A DNA stretch of 48,067 bases from Nesterenkonia lacusekhoensis (GTDB lineage Bacteria; Actinomycetota; Actinomycetes; Actinomycetales; Micrococcaceae), in the NCBI RefSeq assembly GCF_017876395.1, contig NZ_JAGINX010000002.1, positions 1 through 48,067 of the forward strand, read 5' to 3'. The notes below the pieces were generated by a model. It saw nothing but the letters and a program-made list of their open reading frames with translations. It had not been told where the DNA came from and searched no databases. Position numbers and translations under genes: made by a program. How positions within the stretch are numbered: position 1 is the stretch's first letter; the number at the start of each line of letters is the position of its first letter. Positions 17,521 through 24,944 of the stretch are shown piece after piece.

Positions 17521-18054
17521 ATGAATCACTTGCAGAGGACGGGGATCGTGGCCGGTAGTGCACTGCTGCTTATTGGCTGCGCAGACAGTGGCACGGCGCC
17601 GAGTAGTCAGGGCACGGAAGTTGATGGCTCTACACGGGACATGAAGACCACCGAGGCAGCCACTGAGGAAAACTCCATGGAGGGCGTCGAGCCTGAGCTT
17701 CCGTGGTCTGTAGAGGCTGCTAGCGATTCCGCGACCATGCGAGAACTTTTGGTTCGCAATGGGCTCGAATGCCCGTCAGATGAGGCGGAATCTCACGAAT
17801 CCGTTGATCATGACGACTTCCACTGGATCGACTGCGGCGACGCAGACGGGACGTTCATCTACTACGACGGATATATCGGATTCGACTCGTCAGAGGCGTT
17901 GATTCAGGACAGCTTCGAGACTGCTGTCAATGAGGGGAAAGGCATCGCTTGGACTGAGCATCATGCTGTACTCAGCTTGTCTGATGATCAACTAGAAACC
18001 GCTCACTGGGTGATGCAAGAGTCAGCCTTGGGCAAGTTAGACCCCAACCCCTAG
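17521..18054 (+). CDS. Lipoprotein, lysogenic-conversion candidate (moron)
   Basis: 177 aa on the strand opposite to the tail operon. The N-terminus is a lipoprotein signal: basic start, hydrophobic 'GIVAGSALLLIGC' with lipobox LIGC and Cys20, then a Ser/Thr/Gly/Glu linker. The mature part has two further Cys (about 81 and 101) and Asp/Glu/Tyr-rich beta stretches ('DDFHWIDCGDADGTFIYYDG'). It would sit on the outer face of the membrane. The orientation, surface location and lower GC than neighbours suggest expression from the prophage; superinfection exclusion is plausible but unproven. Its stop shares CTAG with the chaperone stop. Confidence 0.85.
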   Translation: MNHLQRTGIVAGSALLLIGCADSGTAPSSQGTEVDGSTRDMKTTEAATEENSMEGVEPELPWSVEAASDSATMRELLVRNGLECPSDEAESHESVDHDDFHWIDCGDADGTFIYYDGYIGFDSSEALIQDSFETAVNEGKGIAWTEHHAVLSLSDDQLETAHWVMQESALGKLDPNP

Positions 18055-19030
18055 TCGAACATGCCTGGCGGCAGGTTGATCACGTCCGGGTCCATGTCCG
18101 TGGCCGCCGACTGCTTCACCGGCATCCACATCACACCGTGATCCGGGATGCTGGACTTCTGCGCCTGCTCCTGCTTCTCCTCCACCACCGCGGAGGCGTG
18201 ACACACCTCCCGCTGAGCCTGGAATGACCCACCAGACCGGCACACACTGCGCGGGTAGCCGCACTTCGGGCACAGCCCACGCTTATGCACCGTGTACGCC
18301 ATCATCAGACGCAAGTTCCGGCCCCGAAGATCACCCTCCACTGCCCCCGGGTCAGCGACCATGAAATCAGAGGGGACCCGACCCCACTCCTGGGAGGCCT
18401 CACAGGCCAGTAGCCCTACACCTCCGTGCGGGGACGCGAGCCATTCCGTGAGAAAGGGCTATCAACACGGGGCGTCTTGTTCTGCGCCACCAGGTACGCC
18501 TGCTTCAGCTGAGCCCACTGCCCGCCGGCCAGGGGCCCTTCTGCGAGCTGCCGCCACTGGTCGGCGGTCAGCTTCTTCCCGTTGATGGTGGCGGCCTGCG
18601 CCAGGACCAGGGCGGTGCCCTTCACCGTCTCGGTGTACTTCCGCTTCTCCCCCGGGTACCGCTGCTTGAAGGTCTCCTCGATCTCCTCATGCTCAGCGTC
18701 AGACAGCGCGGTGACCTCCACCTCAGCCTTCGAGGCCCGGACCTTCTCCTCCAGCTCGTCGTGGCGCTGCTGCAGCTCCAGGAGCGGGTCAGCGTCACCC
18801 ATGGTCGCGTCCGGGTCCGGTTCTCCCGTGTCCTGGGCCTGCAGCTGGTTGATCTCCTTGGCGACCTTGCGGGCCTCCTCCAGAAGGGACGGGTCACGGT
18901 AGATGGTGACGGTCTCCCGGGAGCGGCCGGCGTTGCCGGTGGCGAGCCATTCTTCGAGGTTGAAGGCGTCCAGGTCGGGCTTCAGCGCGCCAGTGTCCTG
19001 GGTGTCGGGGGTGGTGTTCTGTTCGGTCAT
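18051..19030 (-). CDS. Tail assembly chaperone GT fusion (-1 frameshift product)
   Basis: Predicted 326-aa product: 193 residues of the first chaperone frame, then a -1 slip and 133 residues of the second frame down to 18051. The second frame opens right at the slippery site (its upstream TAG is directly before CCC TTT) and has no good start of its own. Its C-terminal part has 'CPKCGYPRSVC' and a later 'REVCHASAVVE', as in other actinophage GT proteins. The ratio of short to fused protein controls tail tube assembly around the tape measure encoded next. Confidence 0.85.
18416..19030 (-). CDS. Tail assembly chaperone, short (G-like) form
   Basis: 204 aa, helical and charged, with 'FNLEEWLATGNAGRSRETVT' near the start and 'MTADQWRQLAEGP'-like text (LTADQW) near residue 165, both usual in actinophage chaperones. 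It lies between the major tail protein and the tape measure, the canonical position. Eleven residues after the slip site it stops at 18416. A plus-strand gene begins just past its 5' end. Confidence 0.9.
   Translation of the reverse strand: MTEQNTTPDTQDTGALKPDLDAFNLEEWLATGNAGRSRETVTIYRDPSLLEEARKVAKEINQLQAQDTGEPDPDATMGDADPLLELQQRHDELEEKVRASKAEVEVTALSDAEHEEIEETFKQRYPGEKRKYTETVKGTALVLAQAATINGKKLTADQWRQLAEGPLAGGQWAQLKQAYLVAQNKTPRVDSPFSRNGSRPRTEV
18452..18458 (-). other. Slippery heptamer CCCTTTC for -1 frameshifting
   Basis: On the minus strand the zero-frame codons are AGC CCT TTC, giving C CCT TTC, an exact X XXY YYZ heptamer. Slipping back one base re-pairs the two tRNAs on CCC and TTT and continues in the frame of the second chaperone part. 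The overlap between the two frames runs from 18452 to the stop at 18416. Confidence 0.85.
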
Positions 19031-19101
19031 GTCAGGCTCCTAGAGAGTTGAAAGTGGATAGTGTTAACCCCGCCACTCGCAACCAAGAGACAGGGGAAGT
19101 A

Positions 19102-19428
19102 ATGGGTTACATGTATGTCCAGCAGCACGGCGCTGGAGTTATGGTCGGTGTGCCCGATGCCGCTGCCGCCGCGATGGAAGCCCTCGTGAAGAAGCGATTT
19201 GCAGAGGGCAAGGGCTTCATCATCGATGGACTCGGTGACAGCTCCTTTCAAGAGCCGAACTTGCCGGTTGAAGCTGGGGAGACCAGCACAGTCCTGGTGC
19301 ATCCCAATGCCCATGTGGTGTTCACCTACAAGGAACCAACCTTGGAAGACGCCCAGGCGCAGATGAACATCATTGGCCAGTTCTTGGAAGAGTCGGGAAC
19401 GATCCGACTATCCCAGGAGCAGGTCTAA
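19102..19428 (+). CDS. Hypothetical plus-strand insert in tail operon
   Basis: 108 aa from the ATG at 19102 (ribosome site AGGGGAAG 4 nt upstream); the frame also opens from a TTG at 19048 without a ribosome site. Soluble, mixed alpha/beta: 'YVQQHGAGVMVGVPDAAAAA', a helix, strands, then a C-terminal helix. No family recognised. It is antisense to the flanking tail genes and ends by overlapping the stop of the small minus-strand gene at 19425, just as the lipoprotein gene overlaps the chaperone stop. Probably expressed in the lysogen. Confidence 0.7.
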   Translation: MGYMYVQQHGAGVMVGVPDAAAAAMEALVKKRFAEGKGFIIDGLGDSSFQEPNLPVEAGETSTVLVHPNAHVVFTYKEPTLEDAQAQMNIIGQFLEESGTIRLSQEQV

Positions 19429-19550
19429 CGGCTCTTCGTTTCCCGCACCGGGTAGTGCACAGCGATGTTTTGCCGCTGGGGCTTGCGAACGCTCTTCAGC
19501 AGCACGACAGCTATCGTTGTCGCCGCGACAGCGGTGATCCAGTTACTCAT
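19425..19550 (-). CDS. Very small membrane protein
   Basis: 41 aa, ATG at 19550 with AAGGAG 8 nt upstream. One membrane segment (about 3-18, 'NWITAVAATTIAVVLL') followed by a basic tail (KSVRKPQRQ). It lies between the major tail gene and the chaperone gene. Single-span miniproteins occur in phage late operons, but no family is recognised. The good ribosome site and hydrophobic pattern support it. Confidence 0.55.
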   Translation of the reverse strand: MSNWITAVAATTIAVVLLKSVRKPQRQNIAVHYPVRETKSR

Positions 19551-19587
19551 GATCAGGCTCCTTGTAGCCAGGCTCTTTCAGGGGTGA

Positions 19588-19629
19588 CCGTGGCCGGGAG
19601 CGAGCCTGACAAACTACTCCCGGCCACGG
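19588..19629 (-). terminator. Hairpin after major tail gene
   Basis: Perfect 13-bp arms (CCGTGGCCGGGAG and complement) with a 16-nt loop and no T-run. It may lower transcription downstream of the highly expressed major tail gene or protect its mRNA 3' end. Confidence 0.5.
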
Positions 19630-19645
19630 CGTCTATAAGGGGCGG

Positions 19646-20206
19646 TCAGGCGCCGGAGTCGCCGCCGGTGCCACCGGAGGCGGCGACCTCACCGTTCAGC
19701 TCGGCGCGGATCTCACGCACCGGGATCGGGGTCTTGATGTAGCCCTCCATGGTCTGCTGGCGCTGCCAGTTATCCACAGTCCCCCGGAACGCGGAATACT
19801 CGTCACCGGACTCCCAGTCCTCATCGAACCGCTTTCCGGTGTGGCGCTCCACGAAGGTGACCTCAGTGCCCTTGTGCTTCAGGGCCTGGAAGATCTCGTC
19901 GGCTTCCTCATCGCCCACGCCCGGGTTCTCCTCGTTGAAGAACCGGAACGGCTCGATGTTGCCCTCGAAGTTGGATCCGCCCAGGGTCTCGGGGGTTCCC
20001 TCCTCACACAGGGCGGCGTCAGTGGTGTCGGTGTCGGACTCGGTTGCGGAGAACCGGGTGCCATCACGGGTGACACGGCAGGACGCTTCGATGCCCTCGT
20101 TGAGGACATCAGCGGGGATGCCCTGAAGGGGGCCGGTGTAGCCCAGCAGGATGGTCAGCTTCTTGTGCTCCTGCGCATAGGTGCGCGGCGGGATCACGGT
20201 AGCCAT
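19646..20206 (-). CDS. Major tail protein
   Basis: 186 aa, beta-rich, acidic, with 'TVIPPRTYAQEHKKLTILLG' at the start and 'GTEVTFVERHTGKRFDEDW' in the middle; the C-terminus is Gly/Ser-rich. Length, composition, a hairpin after it and the position between the tail terminator and chaperone genes identify the tail tube subunit. The start overlaps the stop of the 65-aa gene upstream by 1 nt. Confidence 0.85.
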   Translation of the reverse strand: MATVIPPRTYAQEHKKLTILLGYTGPLQGIPADVLNEGIEASCRVTRDGTRFSATESDTDTTDAALCEEGTPETLGGSNFEGNIEPFRFFNEENPGVGDEEADEIFQALKHKGTEVTFVERHTGKRFDEDWESGDEYSAFRGTVDNWQRQQTMEGYIKTPIPVREIRAELNGEVAASGGTGGDSGA

Positions 20207-20403
20207 TACTTGGCCTCCTTCTTCTCAGCAGCGGTGCTCTTCGCGGGCTCGGTGACCTGCTTGGTCTGGGTGGTCTTGGATCGGGTGGACGGCGCAGGCT
20301 CCAGCCAGGGGCTGCGCTCGATCACGTGCGGGAATTCGCGGACGATCTCGCCCGTCTTCTTGTTCTTGGCCTTGACTCGGCCATCACCGACGTGGTGCGA
20401 CAT
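20206..20403 (-). CDS. Small basic protein before major tail gene
   Basis: 65 aa, start 'MSHHVGDGRVKAKNKKTGEI' then a Lys/Thr/Ala-rich disordered tail. Similar short basic proteins precede the major tail gene in many actinophages; function unknown. Its stop and the next start overlap (TAATG type), so both are translated together. Confidence 0.65.
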   Translation of the reverse strand: MSHHVGDGRVKAKNKKTGEIVREFPHVIERSPWLEPAPSTRSKTTQTKQVTEPAKSTAAEKKEAK

Positions 20404-20441
20404 GTGTATATCTCCTGATCAGGTGAAGGGGCAGTGCAATG

Positions 20442-20466
20442 GCCCCCACCGGTACCGGGAGGGGGC
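20442..20466 (-). terminator. Weak hairpin in connector-tail gap
   Basis: 6-bp GCCCCC/GGGGGC stem enclosing a smaller ACCGG/CCGGT palindrome; no T-run. It may be an attenuator or an mRNA stability element between the tail terminator gene and the major tail unit. Confidence 0.35.
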
Positions 20467-20495
20467 TGTCAGGCTCAGGCTTGGAGTTGGTCGGG

Positions 20496-20927
20496 TTATC
20501 CGATGAGGGACCAGTAGAAGTAGGTGTACGGGCGGTCCAGGTGCGGGTCATCATGGATGGGCTGCACTGGGTCGTCCTCGGTGGCGTGCCTCAGGGTGAA
20601 CTGGCCGATCTGCAGGCCGGTCAGTGCCTGCGCTACACGGTCGATGGCCTCGTCGAGGTGGTTCTCGTTGTCCGCGAAGAGCAGGGTCTGGAACCGGTGG
20701 ACCCGGGCGTCCAGCACCTGCTTGCCATCCAGGGCTGTGTCGCTTACTGGGACGGGGGTGCGGGTGCGAAGGATCGCACCCGGGAGGATGCGGCCCCACG
20801 CGTCTGTTGGGAGAGACTGGGCGGCCTTCCGCCGGTACACGTTCGGGGTATCCGCACCGTCGAAGGTGAAGATCTCTTCCAGCGGCTCCAGGATGGCCTG
20901 CACAGCGTCTGCGACGGTGAGGTTCAT
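20496..20927 (-). CDS. Tail terminator/head-tail joining protein
   Basis: 143 aa. 'NLTVADAVQAILEPLEEIFT' at the start and the later 'VHRFQTLLFADNENHLDEAI' and 'FTLRHATEDDPVQPIHDDPH' are typical of the tail completion proteins that cap the tube at the head end. Position between the gp10-like gene and the major tail gene agrees. It overlaps the upstream gene by 4 nt. Confidence 0.7.
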   Translation of the reverse strand: MNLTVADAVQAILEPLEEIFTFDGADTPNVYRRKAAQSLPTDAWGRILPGAILRTRTPVPVSDTALDGKQVLDARVHRFQTLLFADNENHLDEAIDRVAQALTGLQIGQFTLRHATEDDPVQPIHDDPHLDRPYTYFYWSLIG

Positions 20928-21265
20928 AGGACGTTCCTCCCTACCTGCGCCATGGCCTGTTCGAACGACGGAGCCACAGCCTCTAGGGCGCTTTGCATGA
21001 ACATCATCGGCTCGATGTACACGGTTCCATGCTCCAAAAAGTGTGCGTAGCTCACCGCAGGAGCGACCTCGACGCTCATGCCGCCGCTGCCTTCGCGCAT
21101 GTGCATGCTGGCCCGCAGTGCCCCGGTGTCTACCGGCGCGTTTGCTCTGGCGTGGTTCTGGATCGCGAGCCCGGAGGAGCGGACTACCTGTGAGGCTCTG
21201 GTGCGGACAGTGCGCTGGGCGGTGTTGAGGTCGCTGGCCAGTGCTCTGAGTTCTGCTCCGGCCAT
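20924..21265 (-). CDS. HK97 gp10-like tail-component protein
   Basis: 113 aa. 'ARANAPVDTGALRASM' and 'YAHFLEHGT' are the signature of the HK97 gp10 family, neck proteins that help tail attachment. Order head closure, gp10, tail terminator is standard. Confidence 0.85.
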   Translation of the reverse strand: MAGAELRALASDLNTAQRTVRTRASQVVRSSGLAIQNHARANAPVDTGALRASMHMREGSGGMSVEVAPAVSYAHFLEHGTVYIEPMMFMQSALEAVAPSFEQAMAQVGRNVL

Positions 21266-21274
21266 GATGTCCTC

Positions 21275-21724
21275 CTAGCCCTGCTGGGTGGTGTGCACCT
21301 GCACGTACAGGTCCCGATTGAAAGCCTCGGTCTCGTGGGGTGCGGACAGGATCTGCATGACCTGGCCCTCCAGGCCGGTGGCCTCGCGGTTGCCGGTGAC
21401 CTGCAGCCGGTGGGCGTTGCTGTCCTTACCGGTCCGCAGGTCCGGAACGAGCCGGGCAGGAATCTGCACCAGATACGCCTGCGTATCGAACACCTGACCG
21501 CTGGCGGCCACAGCCTGCTGATCAGACAGCGCCCGGATACGTGCCGGCACGTAGTCCACGAGCACCGGGTCCACGGGGTCCGGCTGGTCTCCCCACGGGT
21601 CTGGGGCGGGGATGTCCGCCTGGGGTCGCAGGATCTGCACCCGGGAGCGCATGGCGGTCTCCACTGAAGGCTGGTGATGCTGTGACCACCCGTCCGGGAT
21701 CATGCGGGTATTCGGCAGTGGCAT
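21275..21724 (-). CDS. Head closure/connector protein (DUF6093-like)
   Basis: 149 aa, beta-rich, with 'MIPDGWSQHHQPSVETAMRS' at the start, as in the actinophage DUF6093-type head-tail stopper proteins. The start overlaps the adaptor stop by 1 nt. The function is assigned mostly from gene order. Confidence 0.65.
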   Translation of the reverse strand: MPLPNTRMIPDGWSQHHQPSVETAMRSRVQILRPQADIPAPDPWGDQPDPVDPVLVDYVPARIRALSDQQAVAASGQVFDTQAYLVQIPARLVPDLRTGKDSNAHRLQVTGNREATGLEGQVMQILSAPHETEAFNRDLYVQVHTTQQG

Positions 21725-22089
21725 CAGTACACGCCCCCTGTCCGGTACTCCTCACCCTCGGCCCGCCGTGATCCGCCGAAGGGGACCAGCCGCAGGGAAC
21801 CGCCCTGCGCGGCCTCCTCCGCCTCAGCTTCGGCGTCGAAGTCCTGGGCCAGCCCGCGGAGCGCCTCAGCGACCGCCCGGCCGTCCGTCCTCAGATCTTG
21901 GGTGGAGATGACCTTGGAGACCAGCACCTCGGATGCGGCAATGATGCGTAGAGCACGGGCCGAAGCCCGGTTAGCGGACCCATCGAACGTCTTCAGCAGC
22001 AGCTCGAGGTCCTCATCGGACAGCGCCGGGTCATCCCCCATGTCGGAGATGTTCAGCCGGACCAGGGGCACAAGCTCGGAGTGGGCCAT
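21724..22089 (-). CDS. Head-tail adaptor (gp6-like)
   Basis: 121 aa, helical, 'PALSDEDLELLLKTFDGSAN' followed by 'RASARALRIIAASEVLVSK', the usual layout of the helical ring adaptor bound under the portal. It is the first gene after the major capsid gene. Confidence 0.75.
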   Translation of the reverse strand: MAHSELVPLVRLNISDMGDDPALSDEDLELLLKTFDGSANRASARALRIIAASEVLVSKVISTQDLRTDGRAVAEALRGLAQDFDAEAEAEEAAQGGSLRLVPFGGSRRAEGEEYRTGGVY

Positions 22090-22162
22090 GATGACCGTCC
22101 TTCCTGGGGCCTGCGCCCCTGGTATCGGCTGCTATTCAGTTGGTGCGGTAGTTGGCCCGGGC

Positions 22163-23260
22163 TCAGCCCTGGCCGGTGGAGGCGAAGGTGCCCTGCGTGA
22201 AGGCAGGTGCGGCGCCGATGACGTACCGGCCACGGTAGGCCAGCGTGTCGTTGTCGAAGGAGCCCTCCTCGAATCCGACCTCGCCGCCGCCGATACGGTT
22301 GCCCTGGTTGTTCTGCACACGCAGATCAACGTCGGGGTGTCCGTTCAGGTAGGCGTGGACGAGTGCCGGGTTCTCGGATGCGCCGTTGGGCAGCAGGGCC
22401 CAAGCGGAAGTGCGCAGCTCCGGGGACAGGAGACGGCCGAACTCTCGGGACGCCTGGACGGTCACACCTGCCAGCGGGTTGGACAGCTCCCGCTGGATCT
22501 CGGTGCCGCCCTCGGTGGTGGTCTCCCGGATGGTGGAGACACCCACGATCTCCTGGGCGGTGCGCTCCAGGGTCGGGGGCACGACCAGCACAGCGTTGGT
22601 GGAGTCCACCAGGTCGTCGCCGCGGTGGTTCTCGGCGTGCGACAGGTGATCCAGAGCGGCGCGCAGGTTGGTGTGGCTCAGGGCCAGGTCGCTGACCTCG
22701 GAGAAGAGCTCACCGTTCAGCTCCCCGGCTCCGGGCTGACCGGTGACCAGGTTCTCGTACACCTTCCGGTTGCGGGTGTTGGCGGCGCCGCGGCCCAGCA
22801 GTCCGGGGAAGTCGGCCAGGCTGGAGAAGTCGCCGGAGAGGAACAGCTCCCAGGTGATCGGGTAGACCCGGCCGGTCTTGCCGACTCGGAACTCGATCTG
22901 GGTCTCGGCGAACGGGTTGTCGGTCTTGTACTCCTCACCCTCGGCCACGTCCTCGAAGTAGGTCTCTCCGAAGATGTCGCGCAGCCGCTGGACCCGGAAG
23001 TCGTTCACACCCTGACGGGTGGTGATCGCGGTGGTCTCATCGGAGACCGCACGGTAGGCGGCGCGAGCCTGGATCTCGAAAGCCGAGCCCAGCAGGGTCG
23101 GGAAGTCCGAGGTGGAGAATGCCTCCTGAAGCATGGCCTTGTGGGTGGGGCCACCGTTCAGGGCCTGGTTGAACAGGCGTGCGGCTTCCTGGACTGCCTT
23201 CTTGTTGGGGGTGCTGGCCGCCGGTGCGGACTCCAGCACATCCTTCATAGTCTTCGCCAT
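22163..23260 (-). CDS. Major capsid protein
   Basis: 365 aa, HK97-fold type by length, position and composition: a helical N-terminal arm, then 'RAAYRAVSDETTAITTRQGV' and 'EEYKTDNPFAETQIEFRVGK' and a central 'YENLVTGQPGAGELNG'. Ribosome site AAAGGAAA lies about 10 nt upstream. It follows the decoration gene and a protease/scaffold gene. No delta-domain is obvious at the N-terminus, consistent with a separate scaffold. Confidence 0.9.
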   Translation of the reverse strand: MAKTMKDVLESAPAASTPNKKAVQEAARLFNQALNGGPTHKAMLQEAFSTSDFPTLLGSAFEIQARAAYRAVSDETTAITTRQGVNDFRVQRLRDIFGETYFEDVAEGEEYKTDNPFAETQIEFRVGKTGRVYPITWELFLSGDFSSLADFPGLLGRGAANTRNRKVYENLVTGQPGAGELNGELFSEVSDLALSHTNLRAALDHLSHAENHRGDDLVDSTNAVLVVPPTLERTAQEIVGVSTIRETTTEGGTEIQRELSNPLAGVTVQASREFGRLLSPELRTSAWALLPNGASENPALVHAYLNGHPDVDLRVQNNQGNRIGGGEVGFEEGSFDNDTLAYRGRYVIGAAPAFTQGTFASTGQG

Positions 23261-23293
23261 GATGGGGTGTTTCCTTTCTAGAGTGTGCTGGGG

Positions 23294-23701
23294 TCAGGCC
23301 GCGCCGCCGGTGTCGCCACCGGAGATGGGCTGCAGGTAGCCGAACGGGGCAACCTCGAGCGTGCCGCCGCCGGATCCCTTCTCCCCCAGGGCGATGCCGT
23401 AGGGCTGGTCACCGGCGGTCATAGTCAGGCCGGAGCCACCCAGGTACACCACGTCGCCGGGGGACGCTGCGCCGGTGACAGTGAAGTCTGCCGAGCCGAT
23501 GAGCTTCACCGTGGCGCGGGGATCGCCCGGGATGGATGCCTCGATGACGTTGCCGTCGCGGTCGTACTCGACGCCGTGCGGGTCAGTAACTGCCAGGCCG
23601 GCGATGTTGCCGACCACCACCGGGTCACCGGAGCGCACGCCGGCGCCCACGGGCAGGGTGATGGAATCAAGTGCCTTCGGGTAGCGGATGTTCAGTGCCA
23701 T
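23294..23701 (-). CDS. Capsid decoration protein (DUF2190-like)
   Basis: 135 aa, Gly-rich beta protein with 'GAGVRSGDPVVVGNIAGLAV' and 'ASPGDVVYLGGSGLTM', matching the DUF2190 family of capsid cement proteins. Its start overlaps the protease stop (TGATG), the usual place just before the major capsid gene. Confidence 0.8.
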   Translation of the reverse strand: MALNIRYPKALDSITLPVGAGVRSGDPVVVGNIAGLAVTDPHGVEYDRDGNVIEASIPGDPRATVKLIGSADFTVTGAASPGDVVYLGGSGLTMTAGDQPYGIALGEKGSGGGTLEVAPFGYLQPISGGDTGGAA

Positions 23702-24108
23702 CAGCGACGGCCCTCCTCGAGGATTGTGAGGACGTCATCTTCAGTGACGTCCTGGTCTGCGGACTCTGTGACAGGGGTGGTGCCCCCGAAGCCCTCCACC
23801 TTGGGGGCACGGTCGGACTCGGACAGTTCTGCGGCCATCTCCTCGGCCTCAGCCTTGAAGGCGTCGGCGTCGAACTCAGCGCCGCGGATGGCGTTCTCGA
23901 CCAGGCGTGCCTTCAGCTTCGGGGCGGTGATGCCTTCGAACGCGGCGGCGACGATGGCGTCTGCTTCGACCCGGCGGGTGGACTCGGCCAGCTGTGCCTC
24001 GGCCTGTTCGGCGCGGTTGACCGCCTCGGTCTTCTCAGCTTCGAGCGTCTCTACGCGCCCGGCAGCTTCCTGGAGCCGGGACAGCTCCGATTCGGTGATC
24101 TCAGCCAT
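23701..24108 (-). CDS. Nested scaffold protein from internal start
   Basis: 135 aa in the same frame as the protease. AAGGAG lies 6 nt before the internal ATG at 24108, and the linker just before it is Pro/Ser-rich, a natural domain boundary. The product, 'MAEITESELSRLQEAAGRVE' onward, is a coiled coil with acidic C-terminus. This matches the known strategy of lambda C/Nu3, where protease-scaffold and free scaffold come from one gene. Confidence 0.55.
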   Translation of the reverse strand: MAEITESELSRLQEAAGRVETLEAEKTEAVNRAEQAEAQLAESTRRVEADAIVAAAFEGITAPKLKARLVENAIRGAEFDADAFKAEAEEMAAELSESDRAPKVEGFGGTTPVTESADQDVTEDDVLTILEEGRR

Positions 24109-24750
24109 GCTTGTCTCCTTGCGGTCGGCTGGGTGTGCGGTCTCCACTGCGGGCGCGGTGGAGCTGTCAGGCTCAGGACTGGTGGCGACTGTCTCGGCCG
24201 CGTGGCGGGGCTGGTAAGTGCCCCCGTTGCGCTCGATGAGCTCCCGGCGGGTGGACTCGAGCAGCTCGATCACACTGCCCCGGTCTGCCTCCTGCAGGAC
24301 CTTGCCGCCTCGGCCGGCGCGGGTCACCAGGTCCACCGACTGGGCCTCAGTGATCCGCTGGATGGTGCCGTCGTCTGCCTGCTCGGCGACGGCTCGGATA
24401 GACAGGCCGATATCGCCGGACCGTTCCCGCACGGCGTCGGCCAGGGACGGGTAGGGCTTGTACCGGGCCTCGAGTGCGCGGGTCTGCTCGTTCCACACCG
24501 CGTCAGTGGTGAGGGTGCCGGAGAGGTCCATCACCGACCGCTCTGGGCGTTCCATGGCCTCGGTGGCGGTGGGGTGGTCCATGTAGACGTGTAGGCCCTT
24601 GTGGAACACGTTCTCTTCAGCCGCCAGCCGGAGCGTGTCTCCCGGGTACTTGCCGGACGAACCGGTGCCCTCACTGATGATCTGGACCAGCATGGACCCG
24701 TCCGCGGCGGTGGTCAGGGTGCCGGCAGATTCTTTGATCTCCACGGTCAT
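23701..24750 (-). CDS. Capsid maturation protease with C-terminal scaffold
   Basis: 349 aa from the ATG at 24750; the open frame upstream of it is not protein-like. Residues 1-130 are a prohead protease: 'SSGKYPGDTLRLAAEENVFH' then 'YMDHPTATE' with the likely catalytic His, and 'GLSIRA' with the likely Ser. After a Pro/Ser linker, residues 215-349 form a coiled coil plus acidic tail ending 'ILEEGRR', a scaffold. An internal in-frame start gives the scaffold alone (see 23701-24108). Confidence 0.85.
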   Translation of the reverse strand: MTVEIKESAGTLTTAADGSMLVQIISEGTGSSGKYPGDTLRLAAEENVFHKGLHVYMDHPTATEAMERPERSVMDLSGTLTTDAVWNEQTRALEARYKPYPSLADAVRERSGDIGLSIRAVAEQADDGTIQRITEAQSVDLVTRAGRGGKVLQEADRGSVIELLESTRRELIERNGGTYQPRHAAETVATSPEPDSSTAPAVETAHPADRKETSMAEITESELSRLQEAAGRVETLEAEKTEAVNRAEQAEAQLAESTRRVEADAIVAAAFEGITAPKLKARLVENAIRGAEFDADAFKAEAEEMAAELSESDRAPKVEGFGGTTPVTESADQDVTEDDVLTILEEGRR

Positions 24751-24764
24751 GTTGGGCCTCCCCG

Positions 24765-24776
24765 TATTCTGTTGGG
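24765..24776 (+). promoter_or_regulatory. Predicted -10 box for leaderless start at 24777
   Basis: TATTCT at 24765-24770, exactly 6 nt before the ATG at 24777, so transcription would start at the A of the start codon. It lies upstream of the minus-strand protease start, back to back. Confidence 0.4.
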
Positions 24777-24944
24777 ATGGGTAATAAGTGGTTCTCGCAT
24801 CTGGTGGACGACAGCGCGTCTTACTGCGGCAGGTGTGGTGGTGCACTGAAGCTGGCCGGTATTGACAGGTCGGTGACCCCCACACAGGTGCTATCGGTGT
24901 GTGAGCTGTGCGAAACCCCACACGCCTCGGTCAGAGGGCGCTGA
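24777..24944 (+). CDS. Small zinc-ribbon protein on the plus strand
   Basis: 55 aa. Two knuckles, 'CGRCGG' (Cys17, Cys20) and 'CELCE' (Cys42, Cys45), spaced 21 residues apart, form a plausible zinc ribbon. It is antisense to the head genes, fills the 180-nt gap between protease and MuF-like genes, and its end overlaps the MuF-like stop by 14 nt. No Shine-Dalgarno; a -10 box sits 6 nt upstream. No family recognised; may be a lysogenic regulator. Confidence 0.55.
   Translation: MGNKWFSHLVDDSASYCGRCGGALKLAGIDRSVTPTQVLSVCELCETPHASVRGR

Noticed and set aside
21902-23281. Plus-strand open frame of 459 codons opposite the major capsid gene
   Set aside because: The minus strand encodes a clear major capsid protein with a good ribosome site; the opposite frame is Gly/Val/Leu filler without domains.
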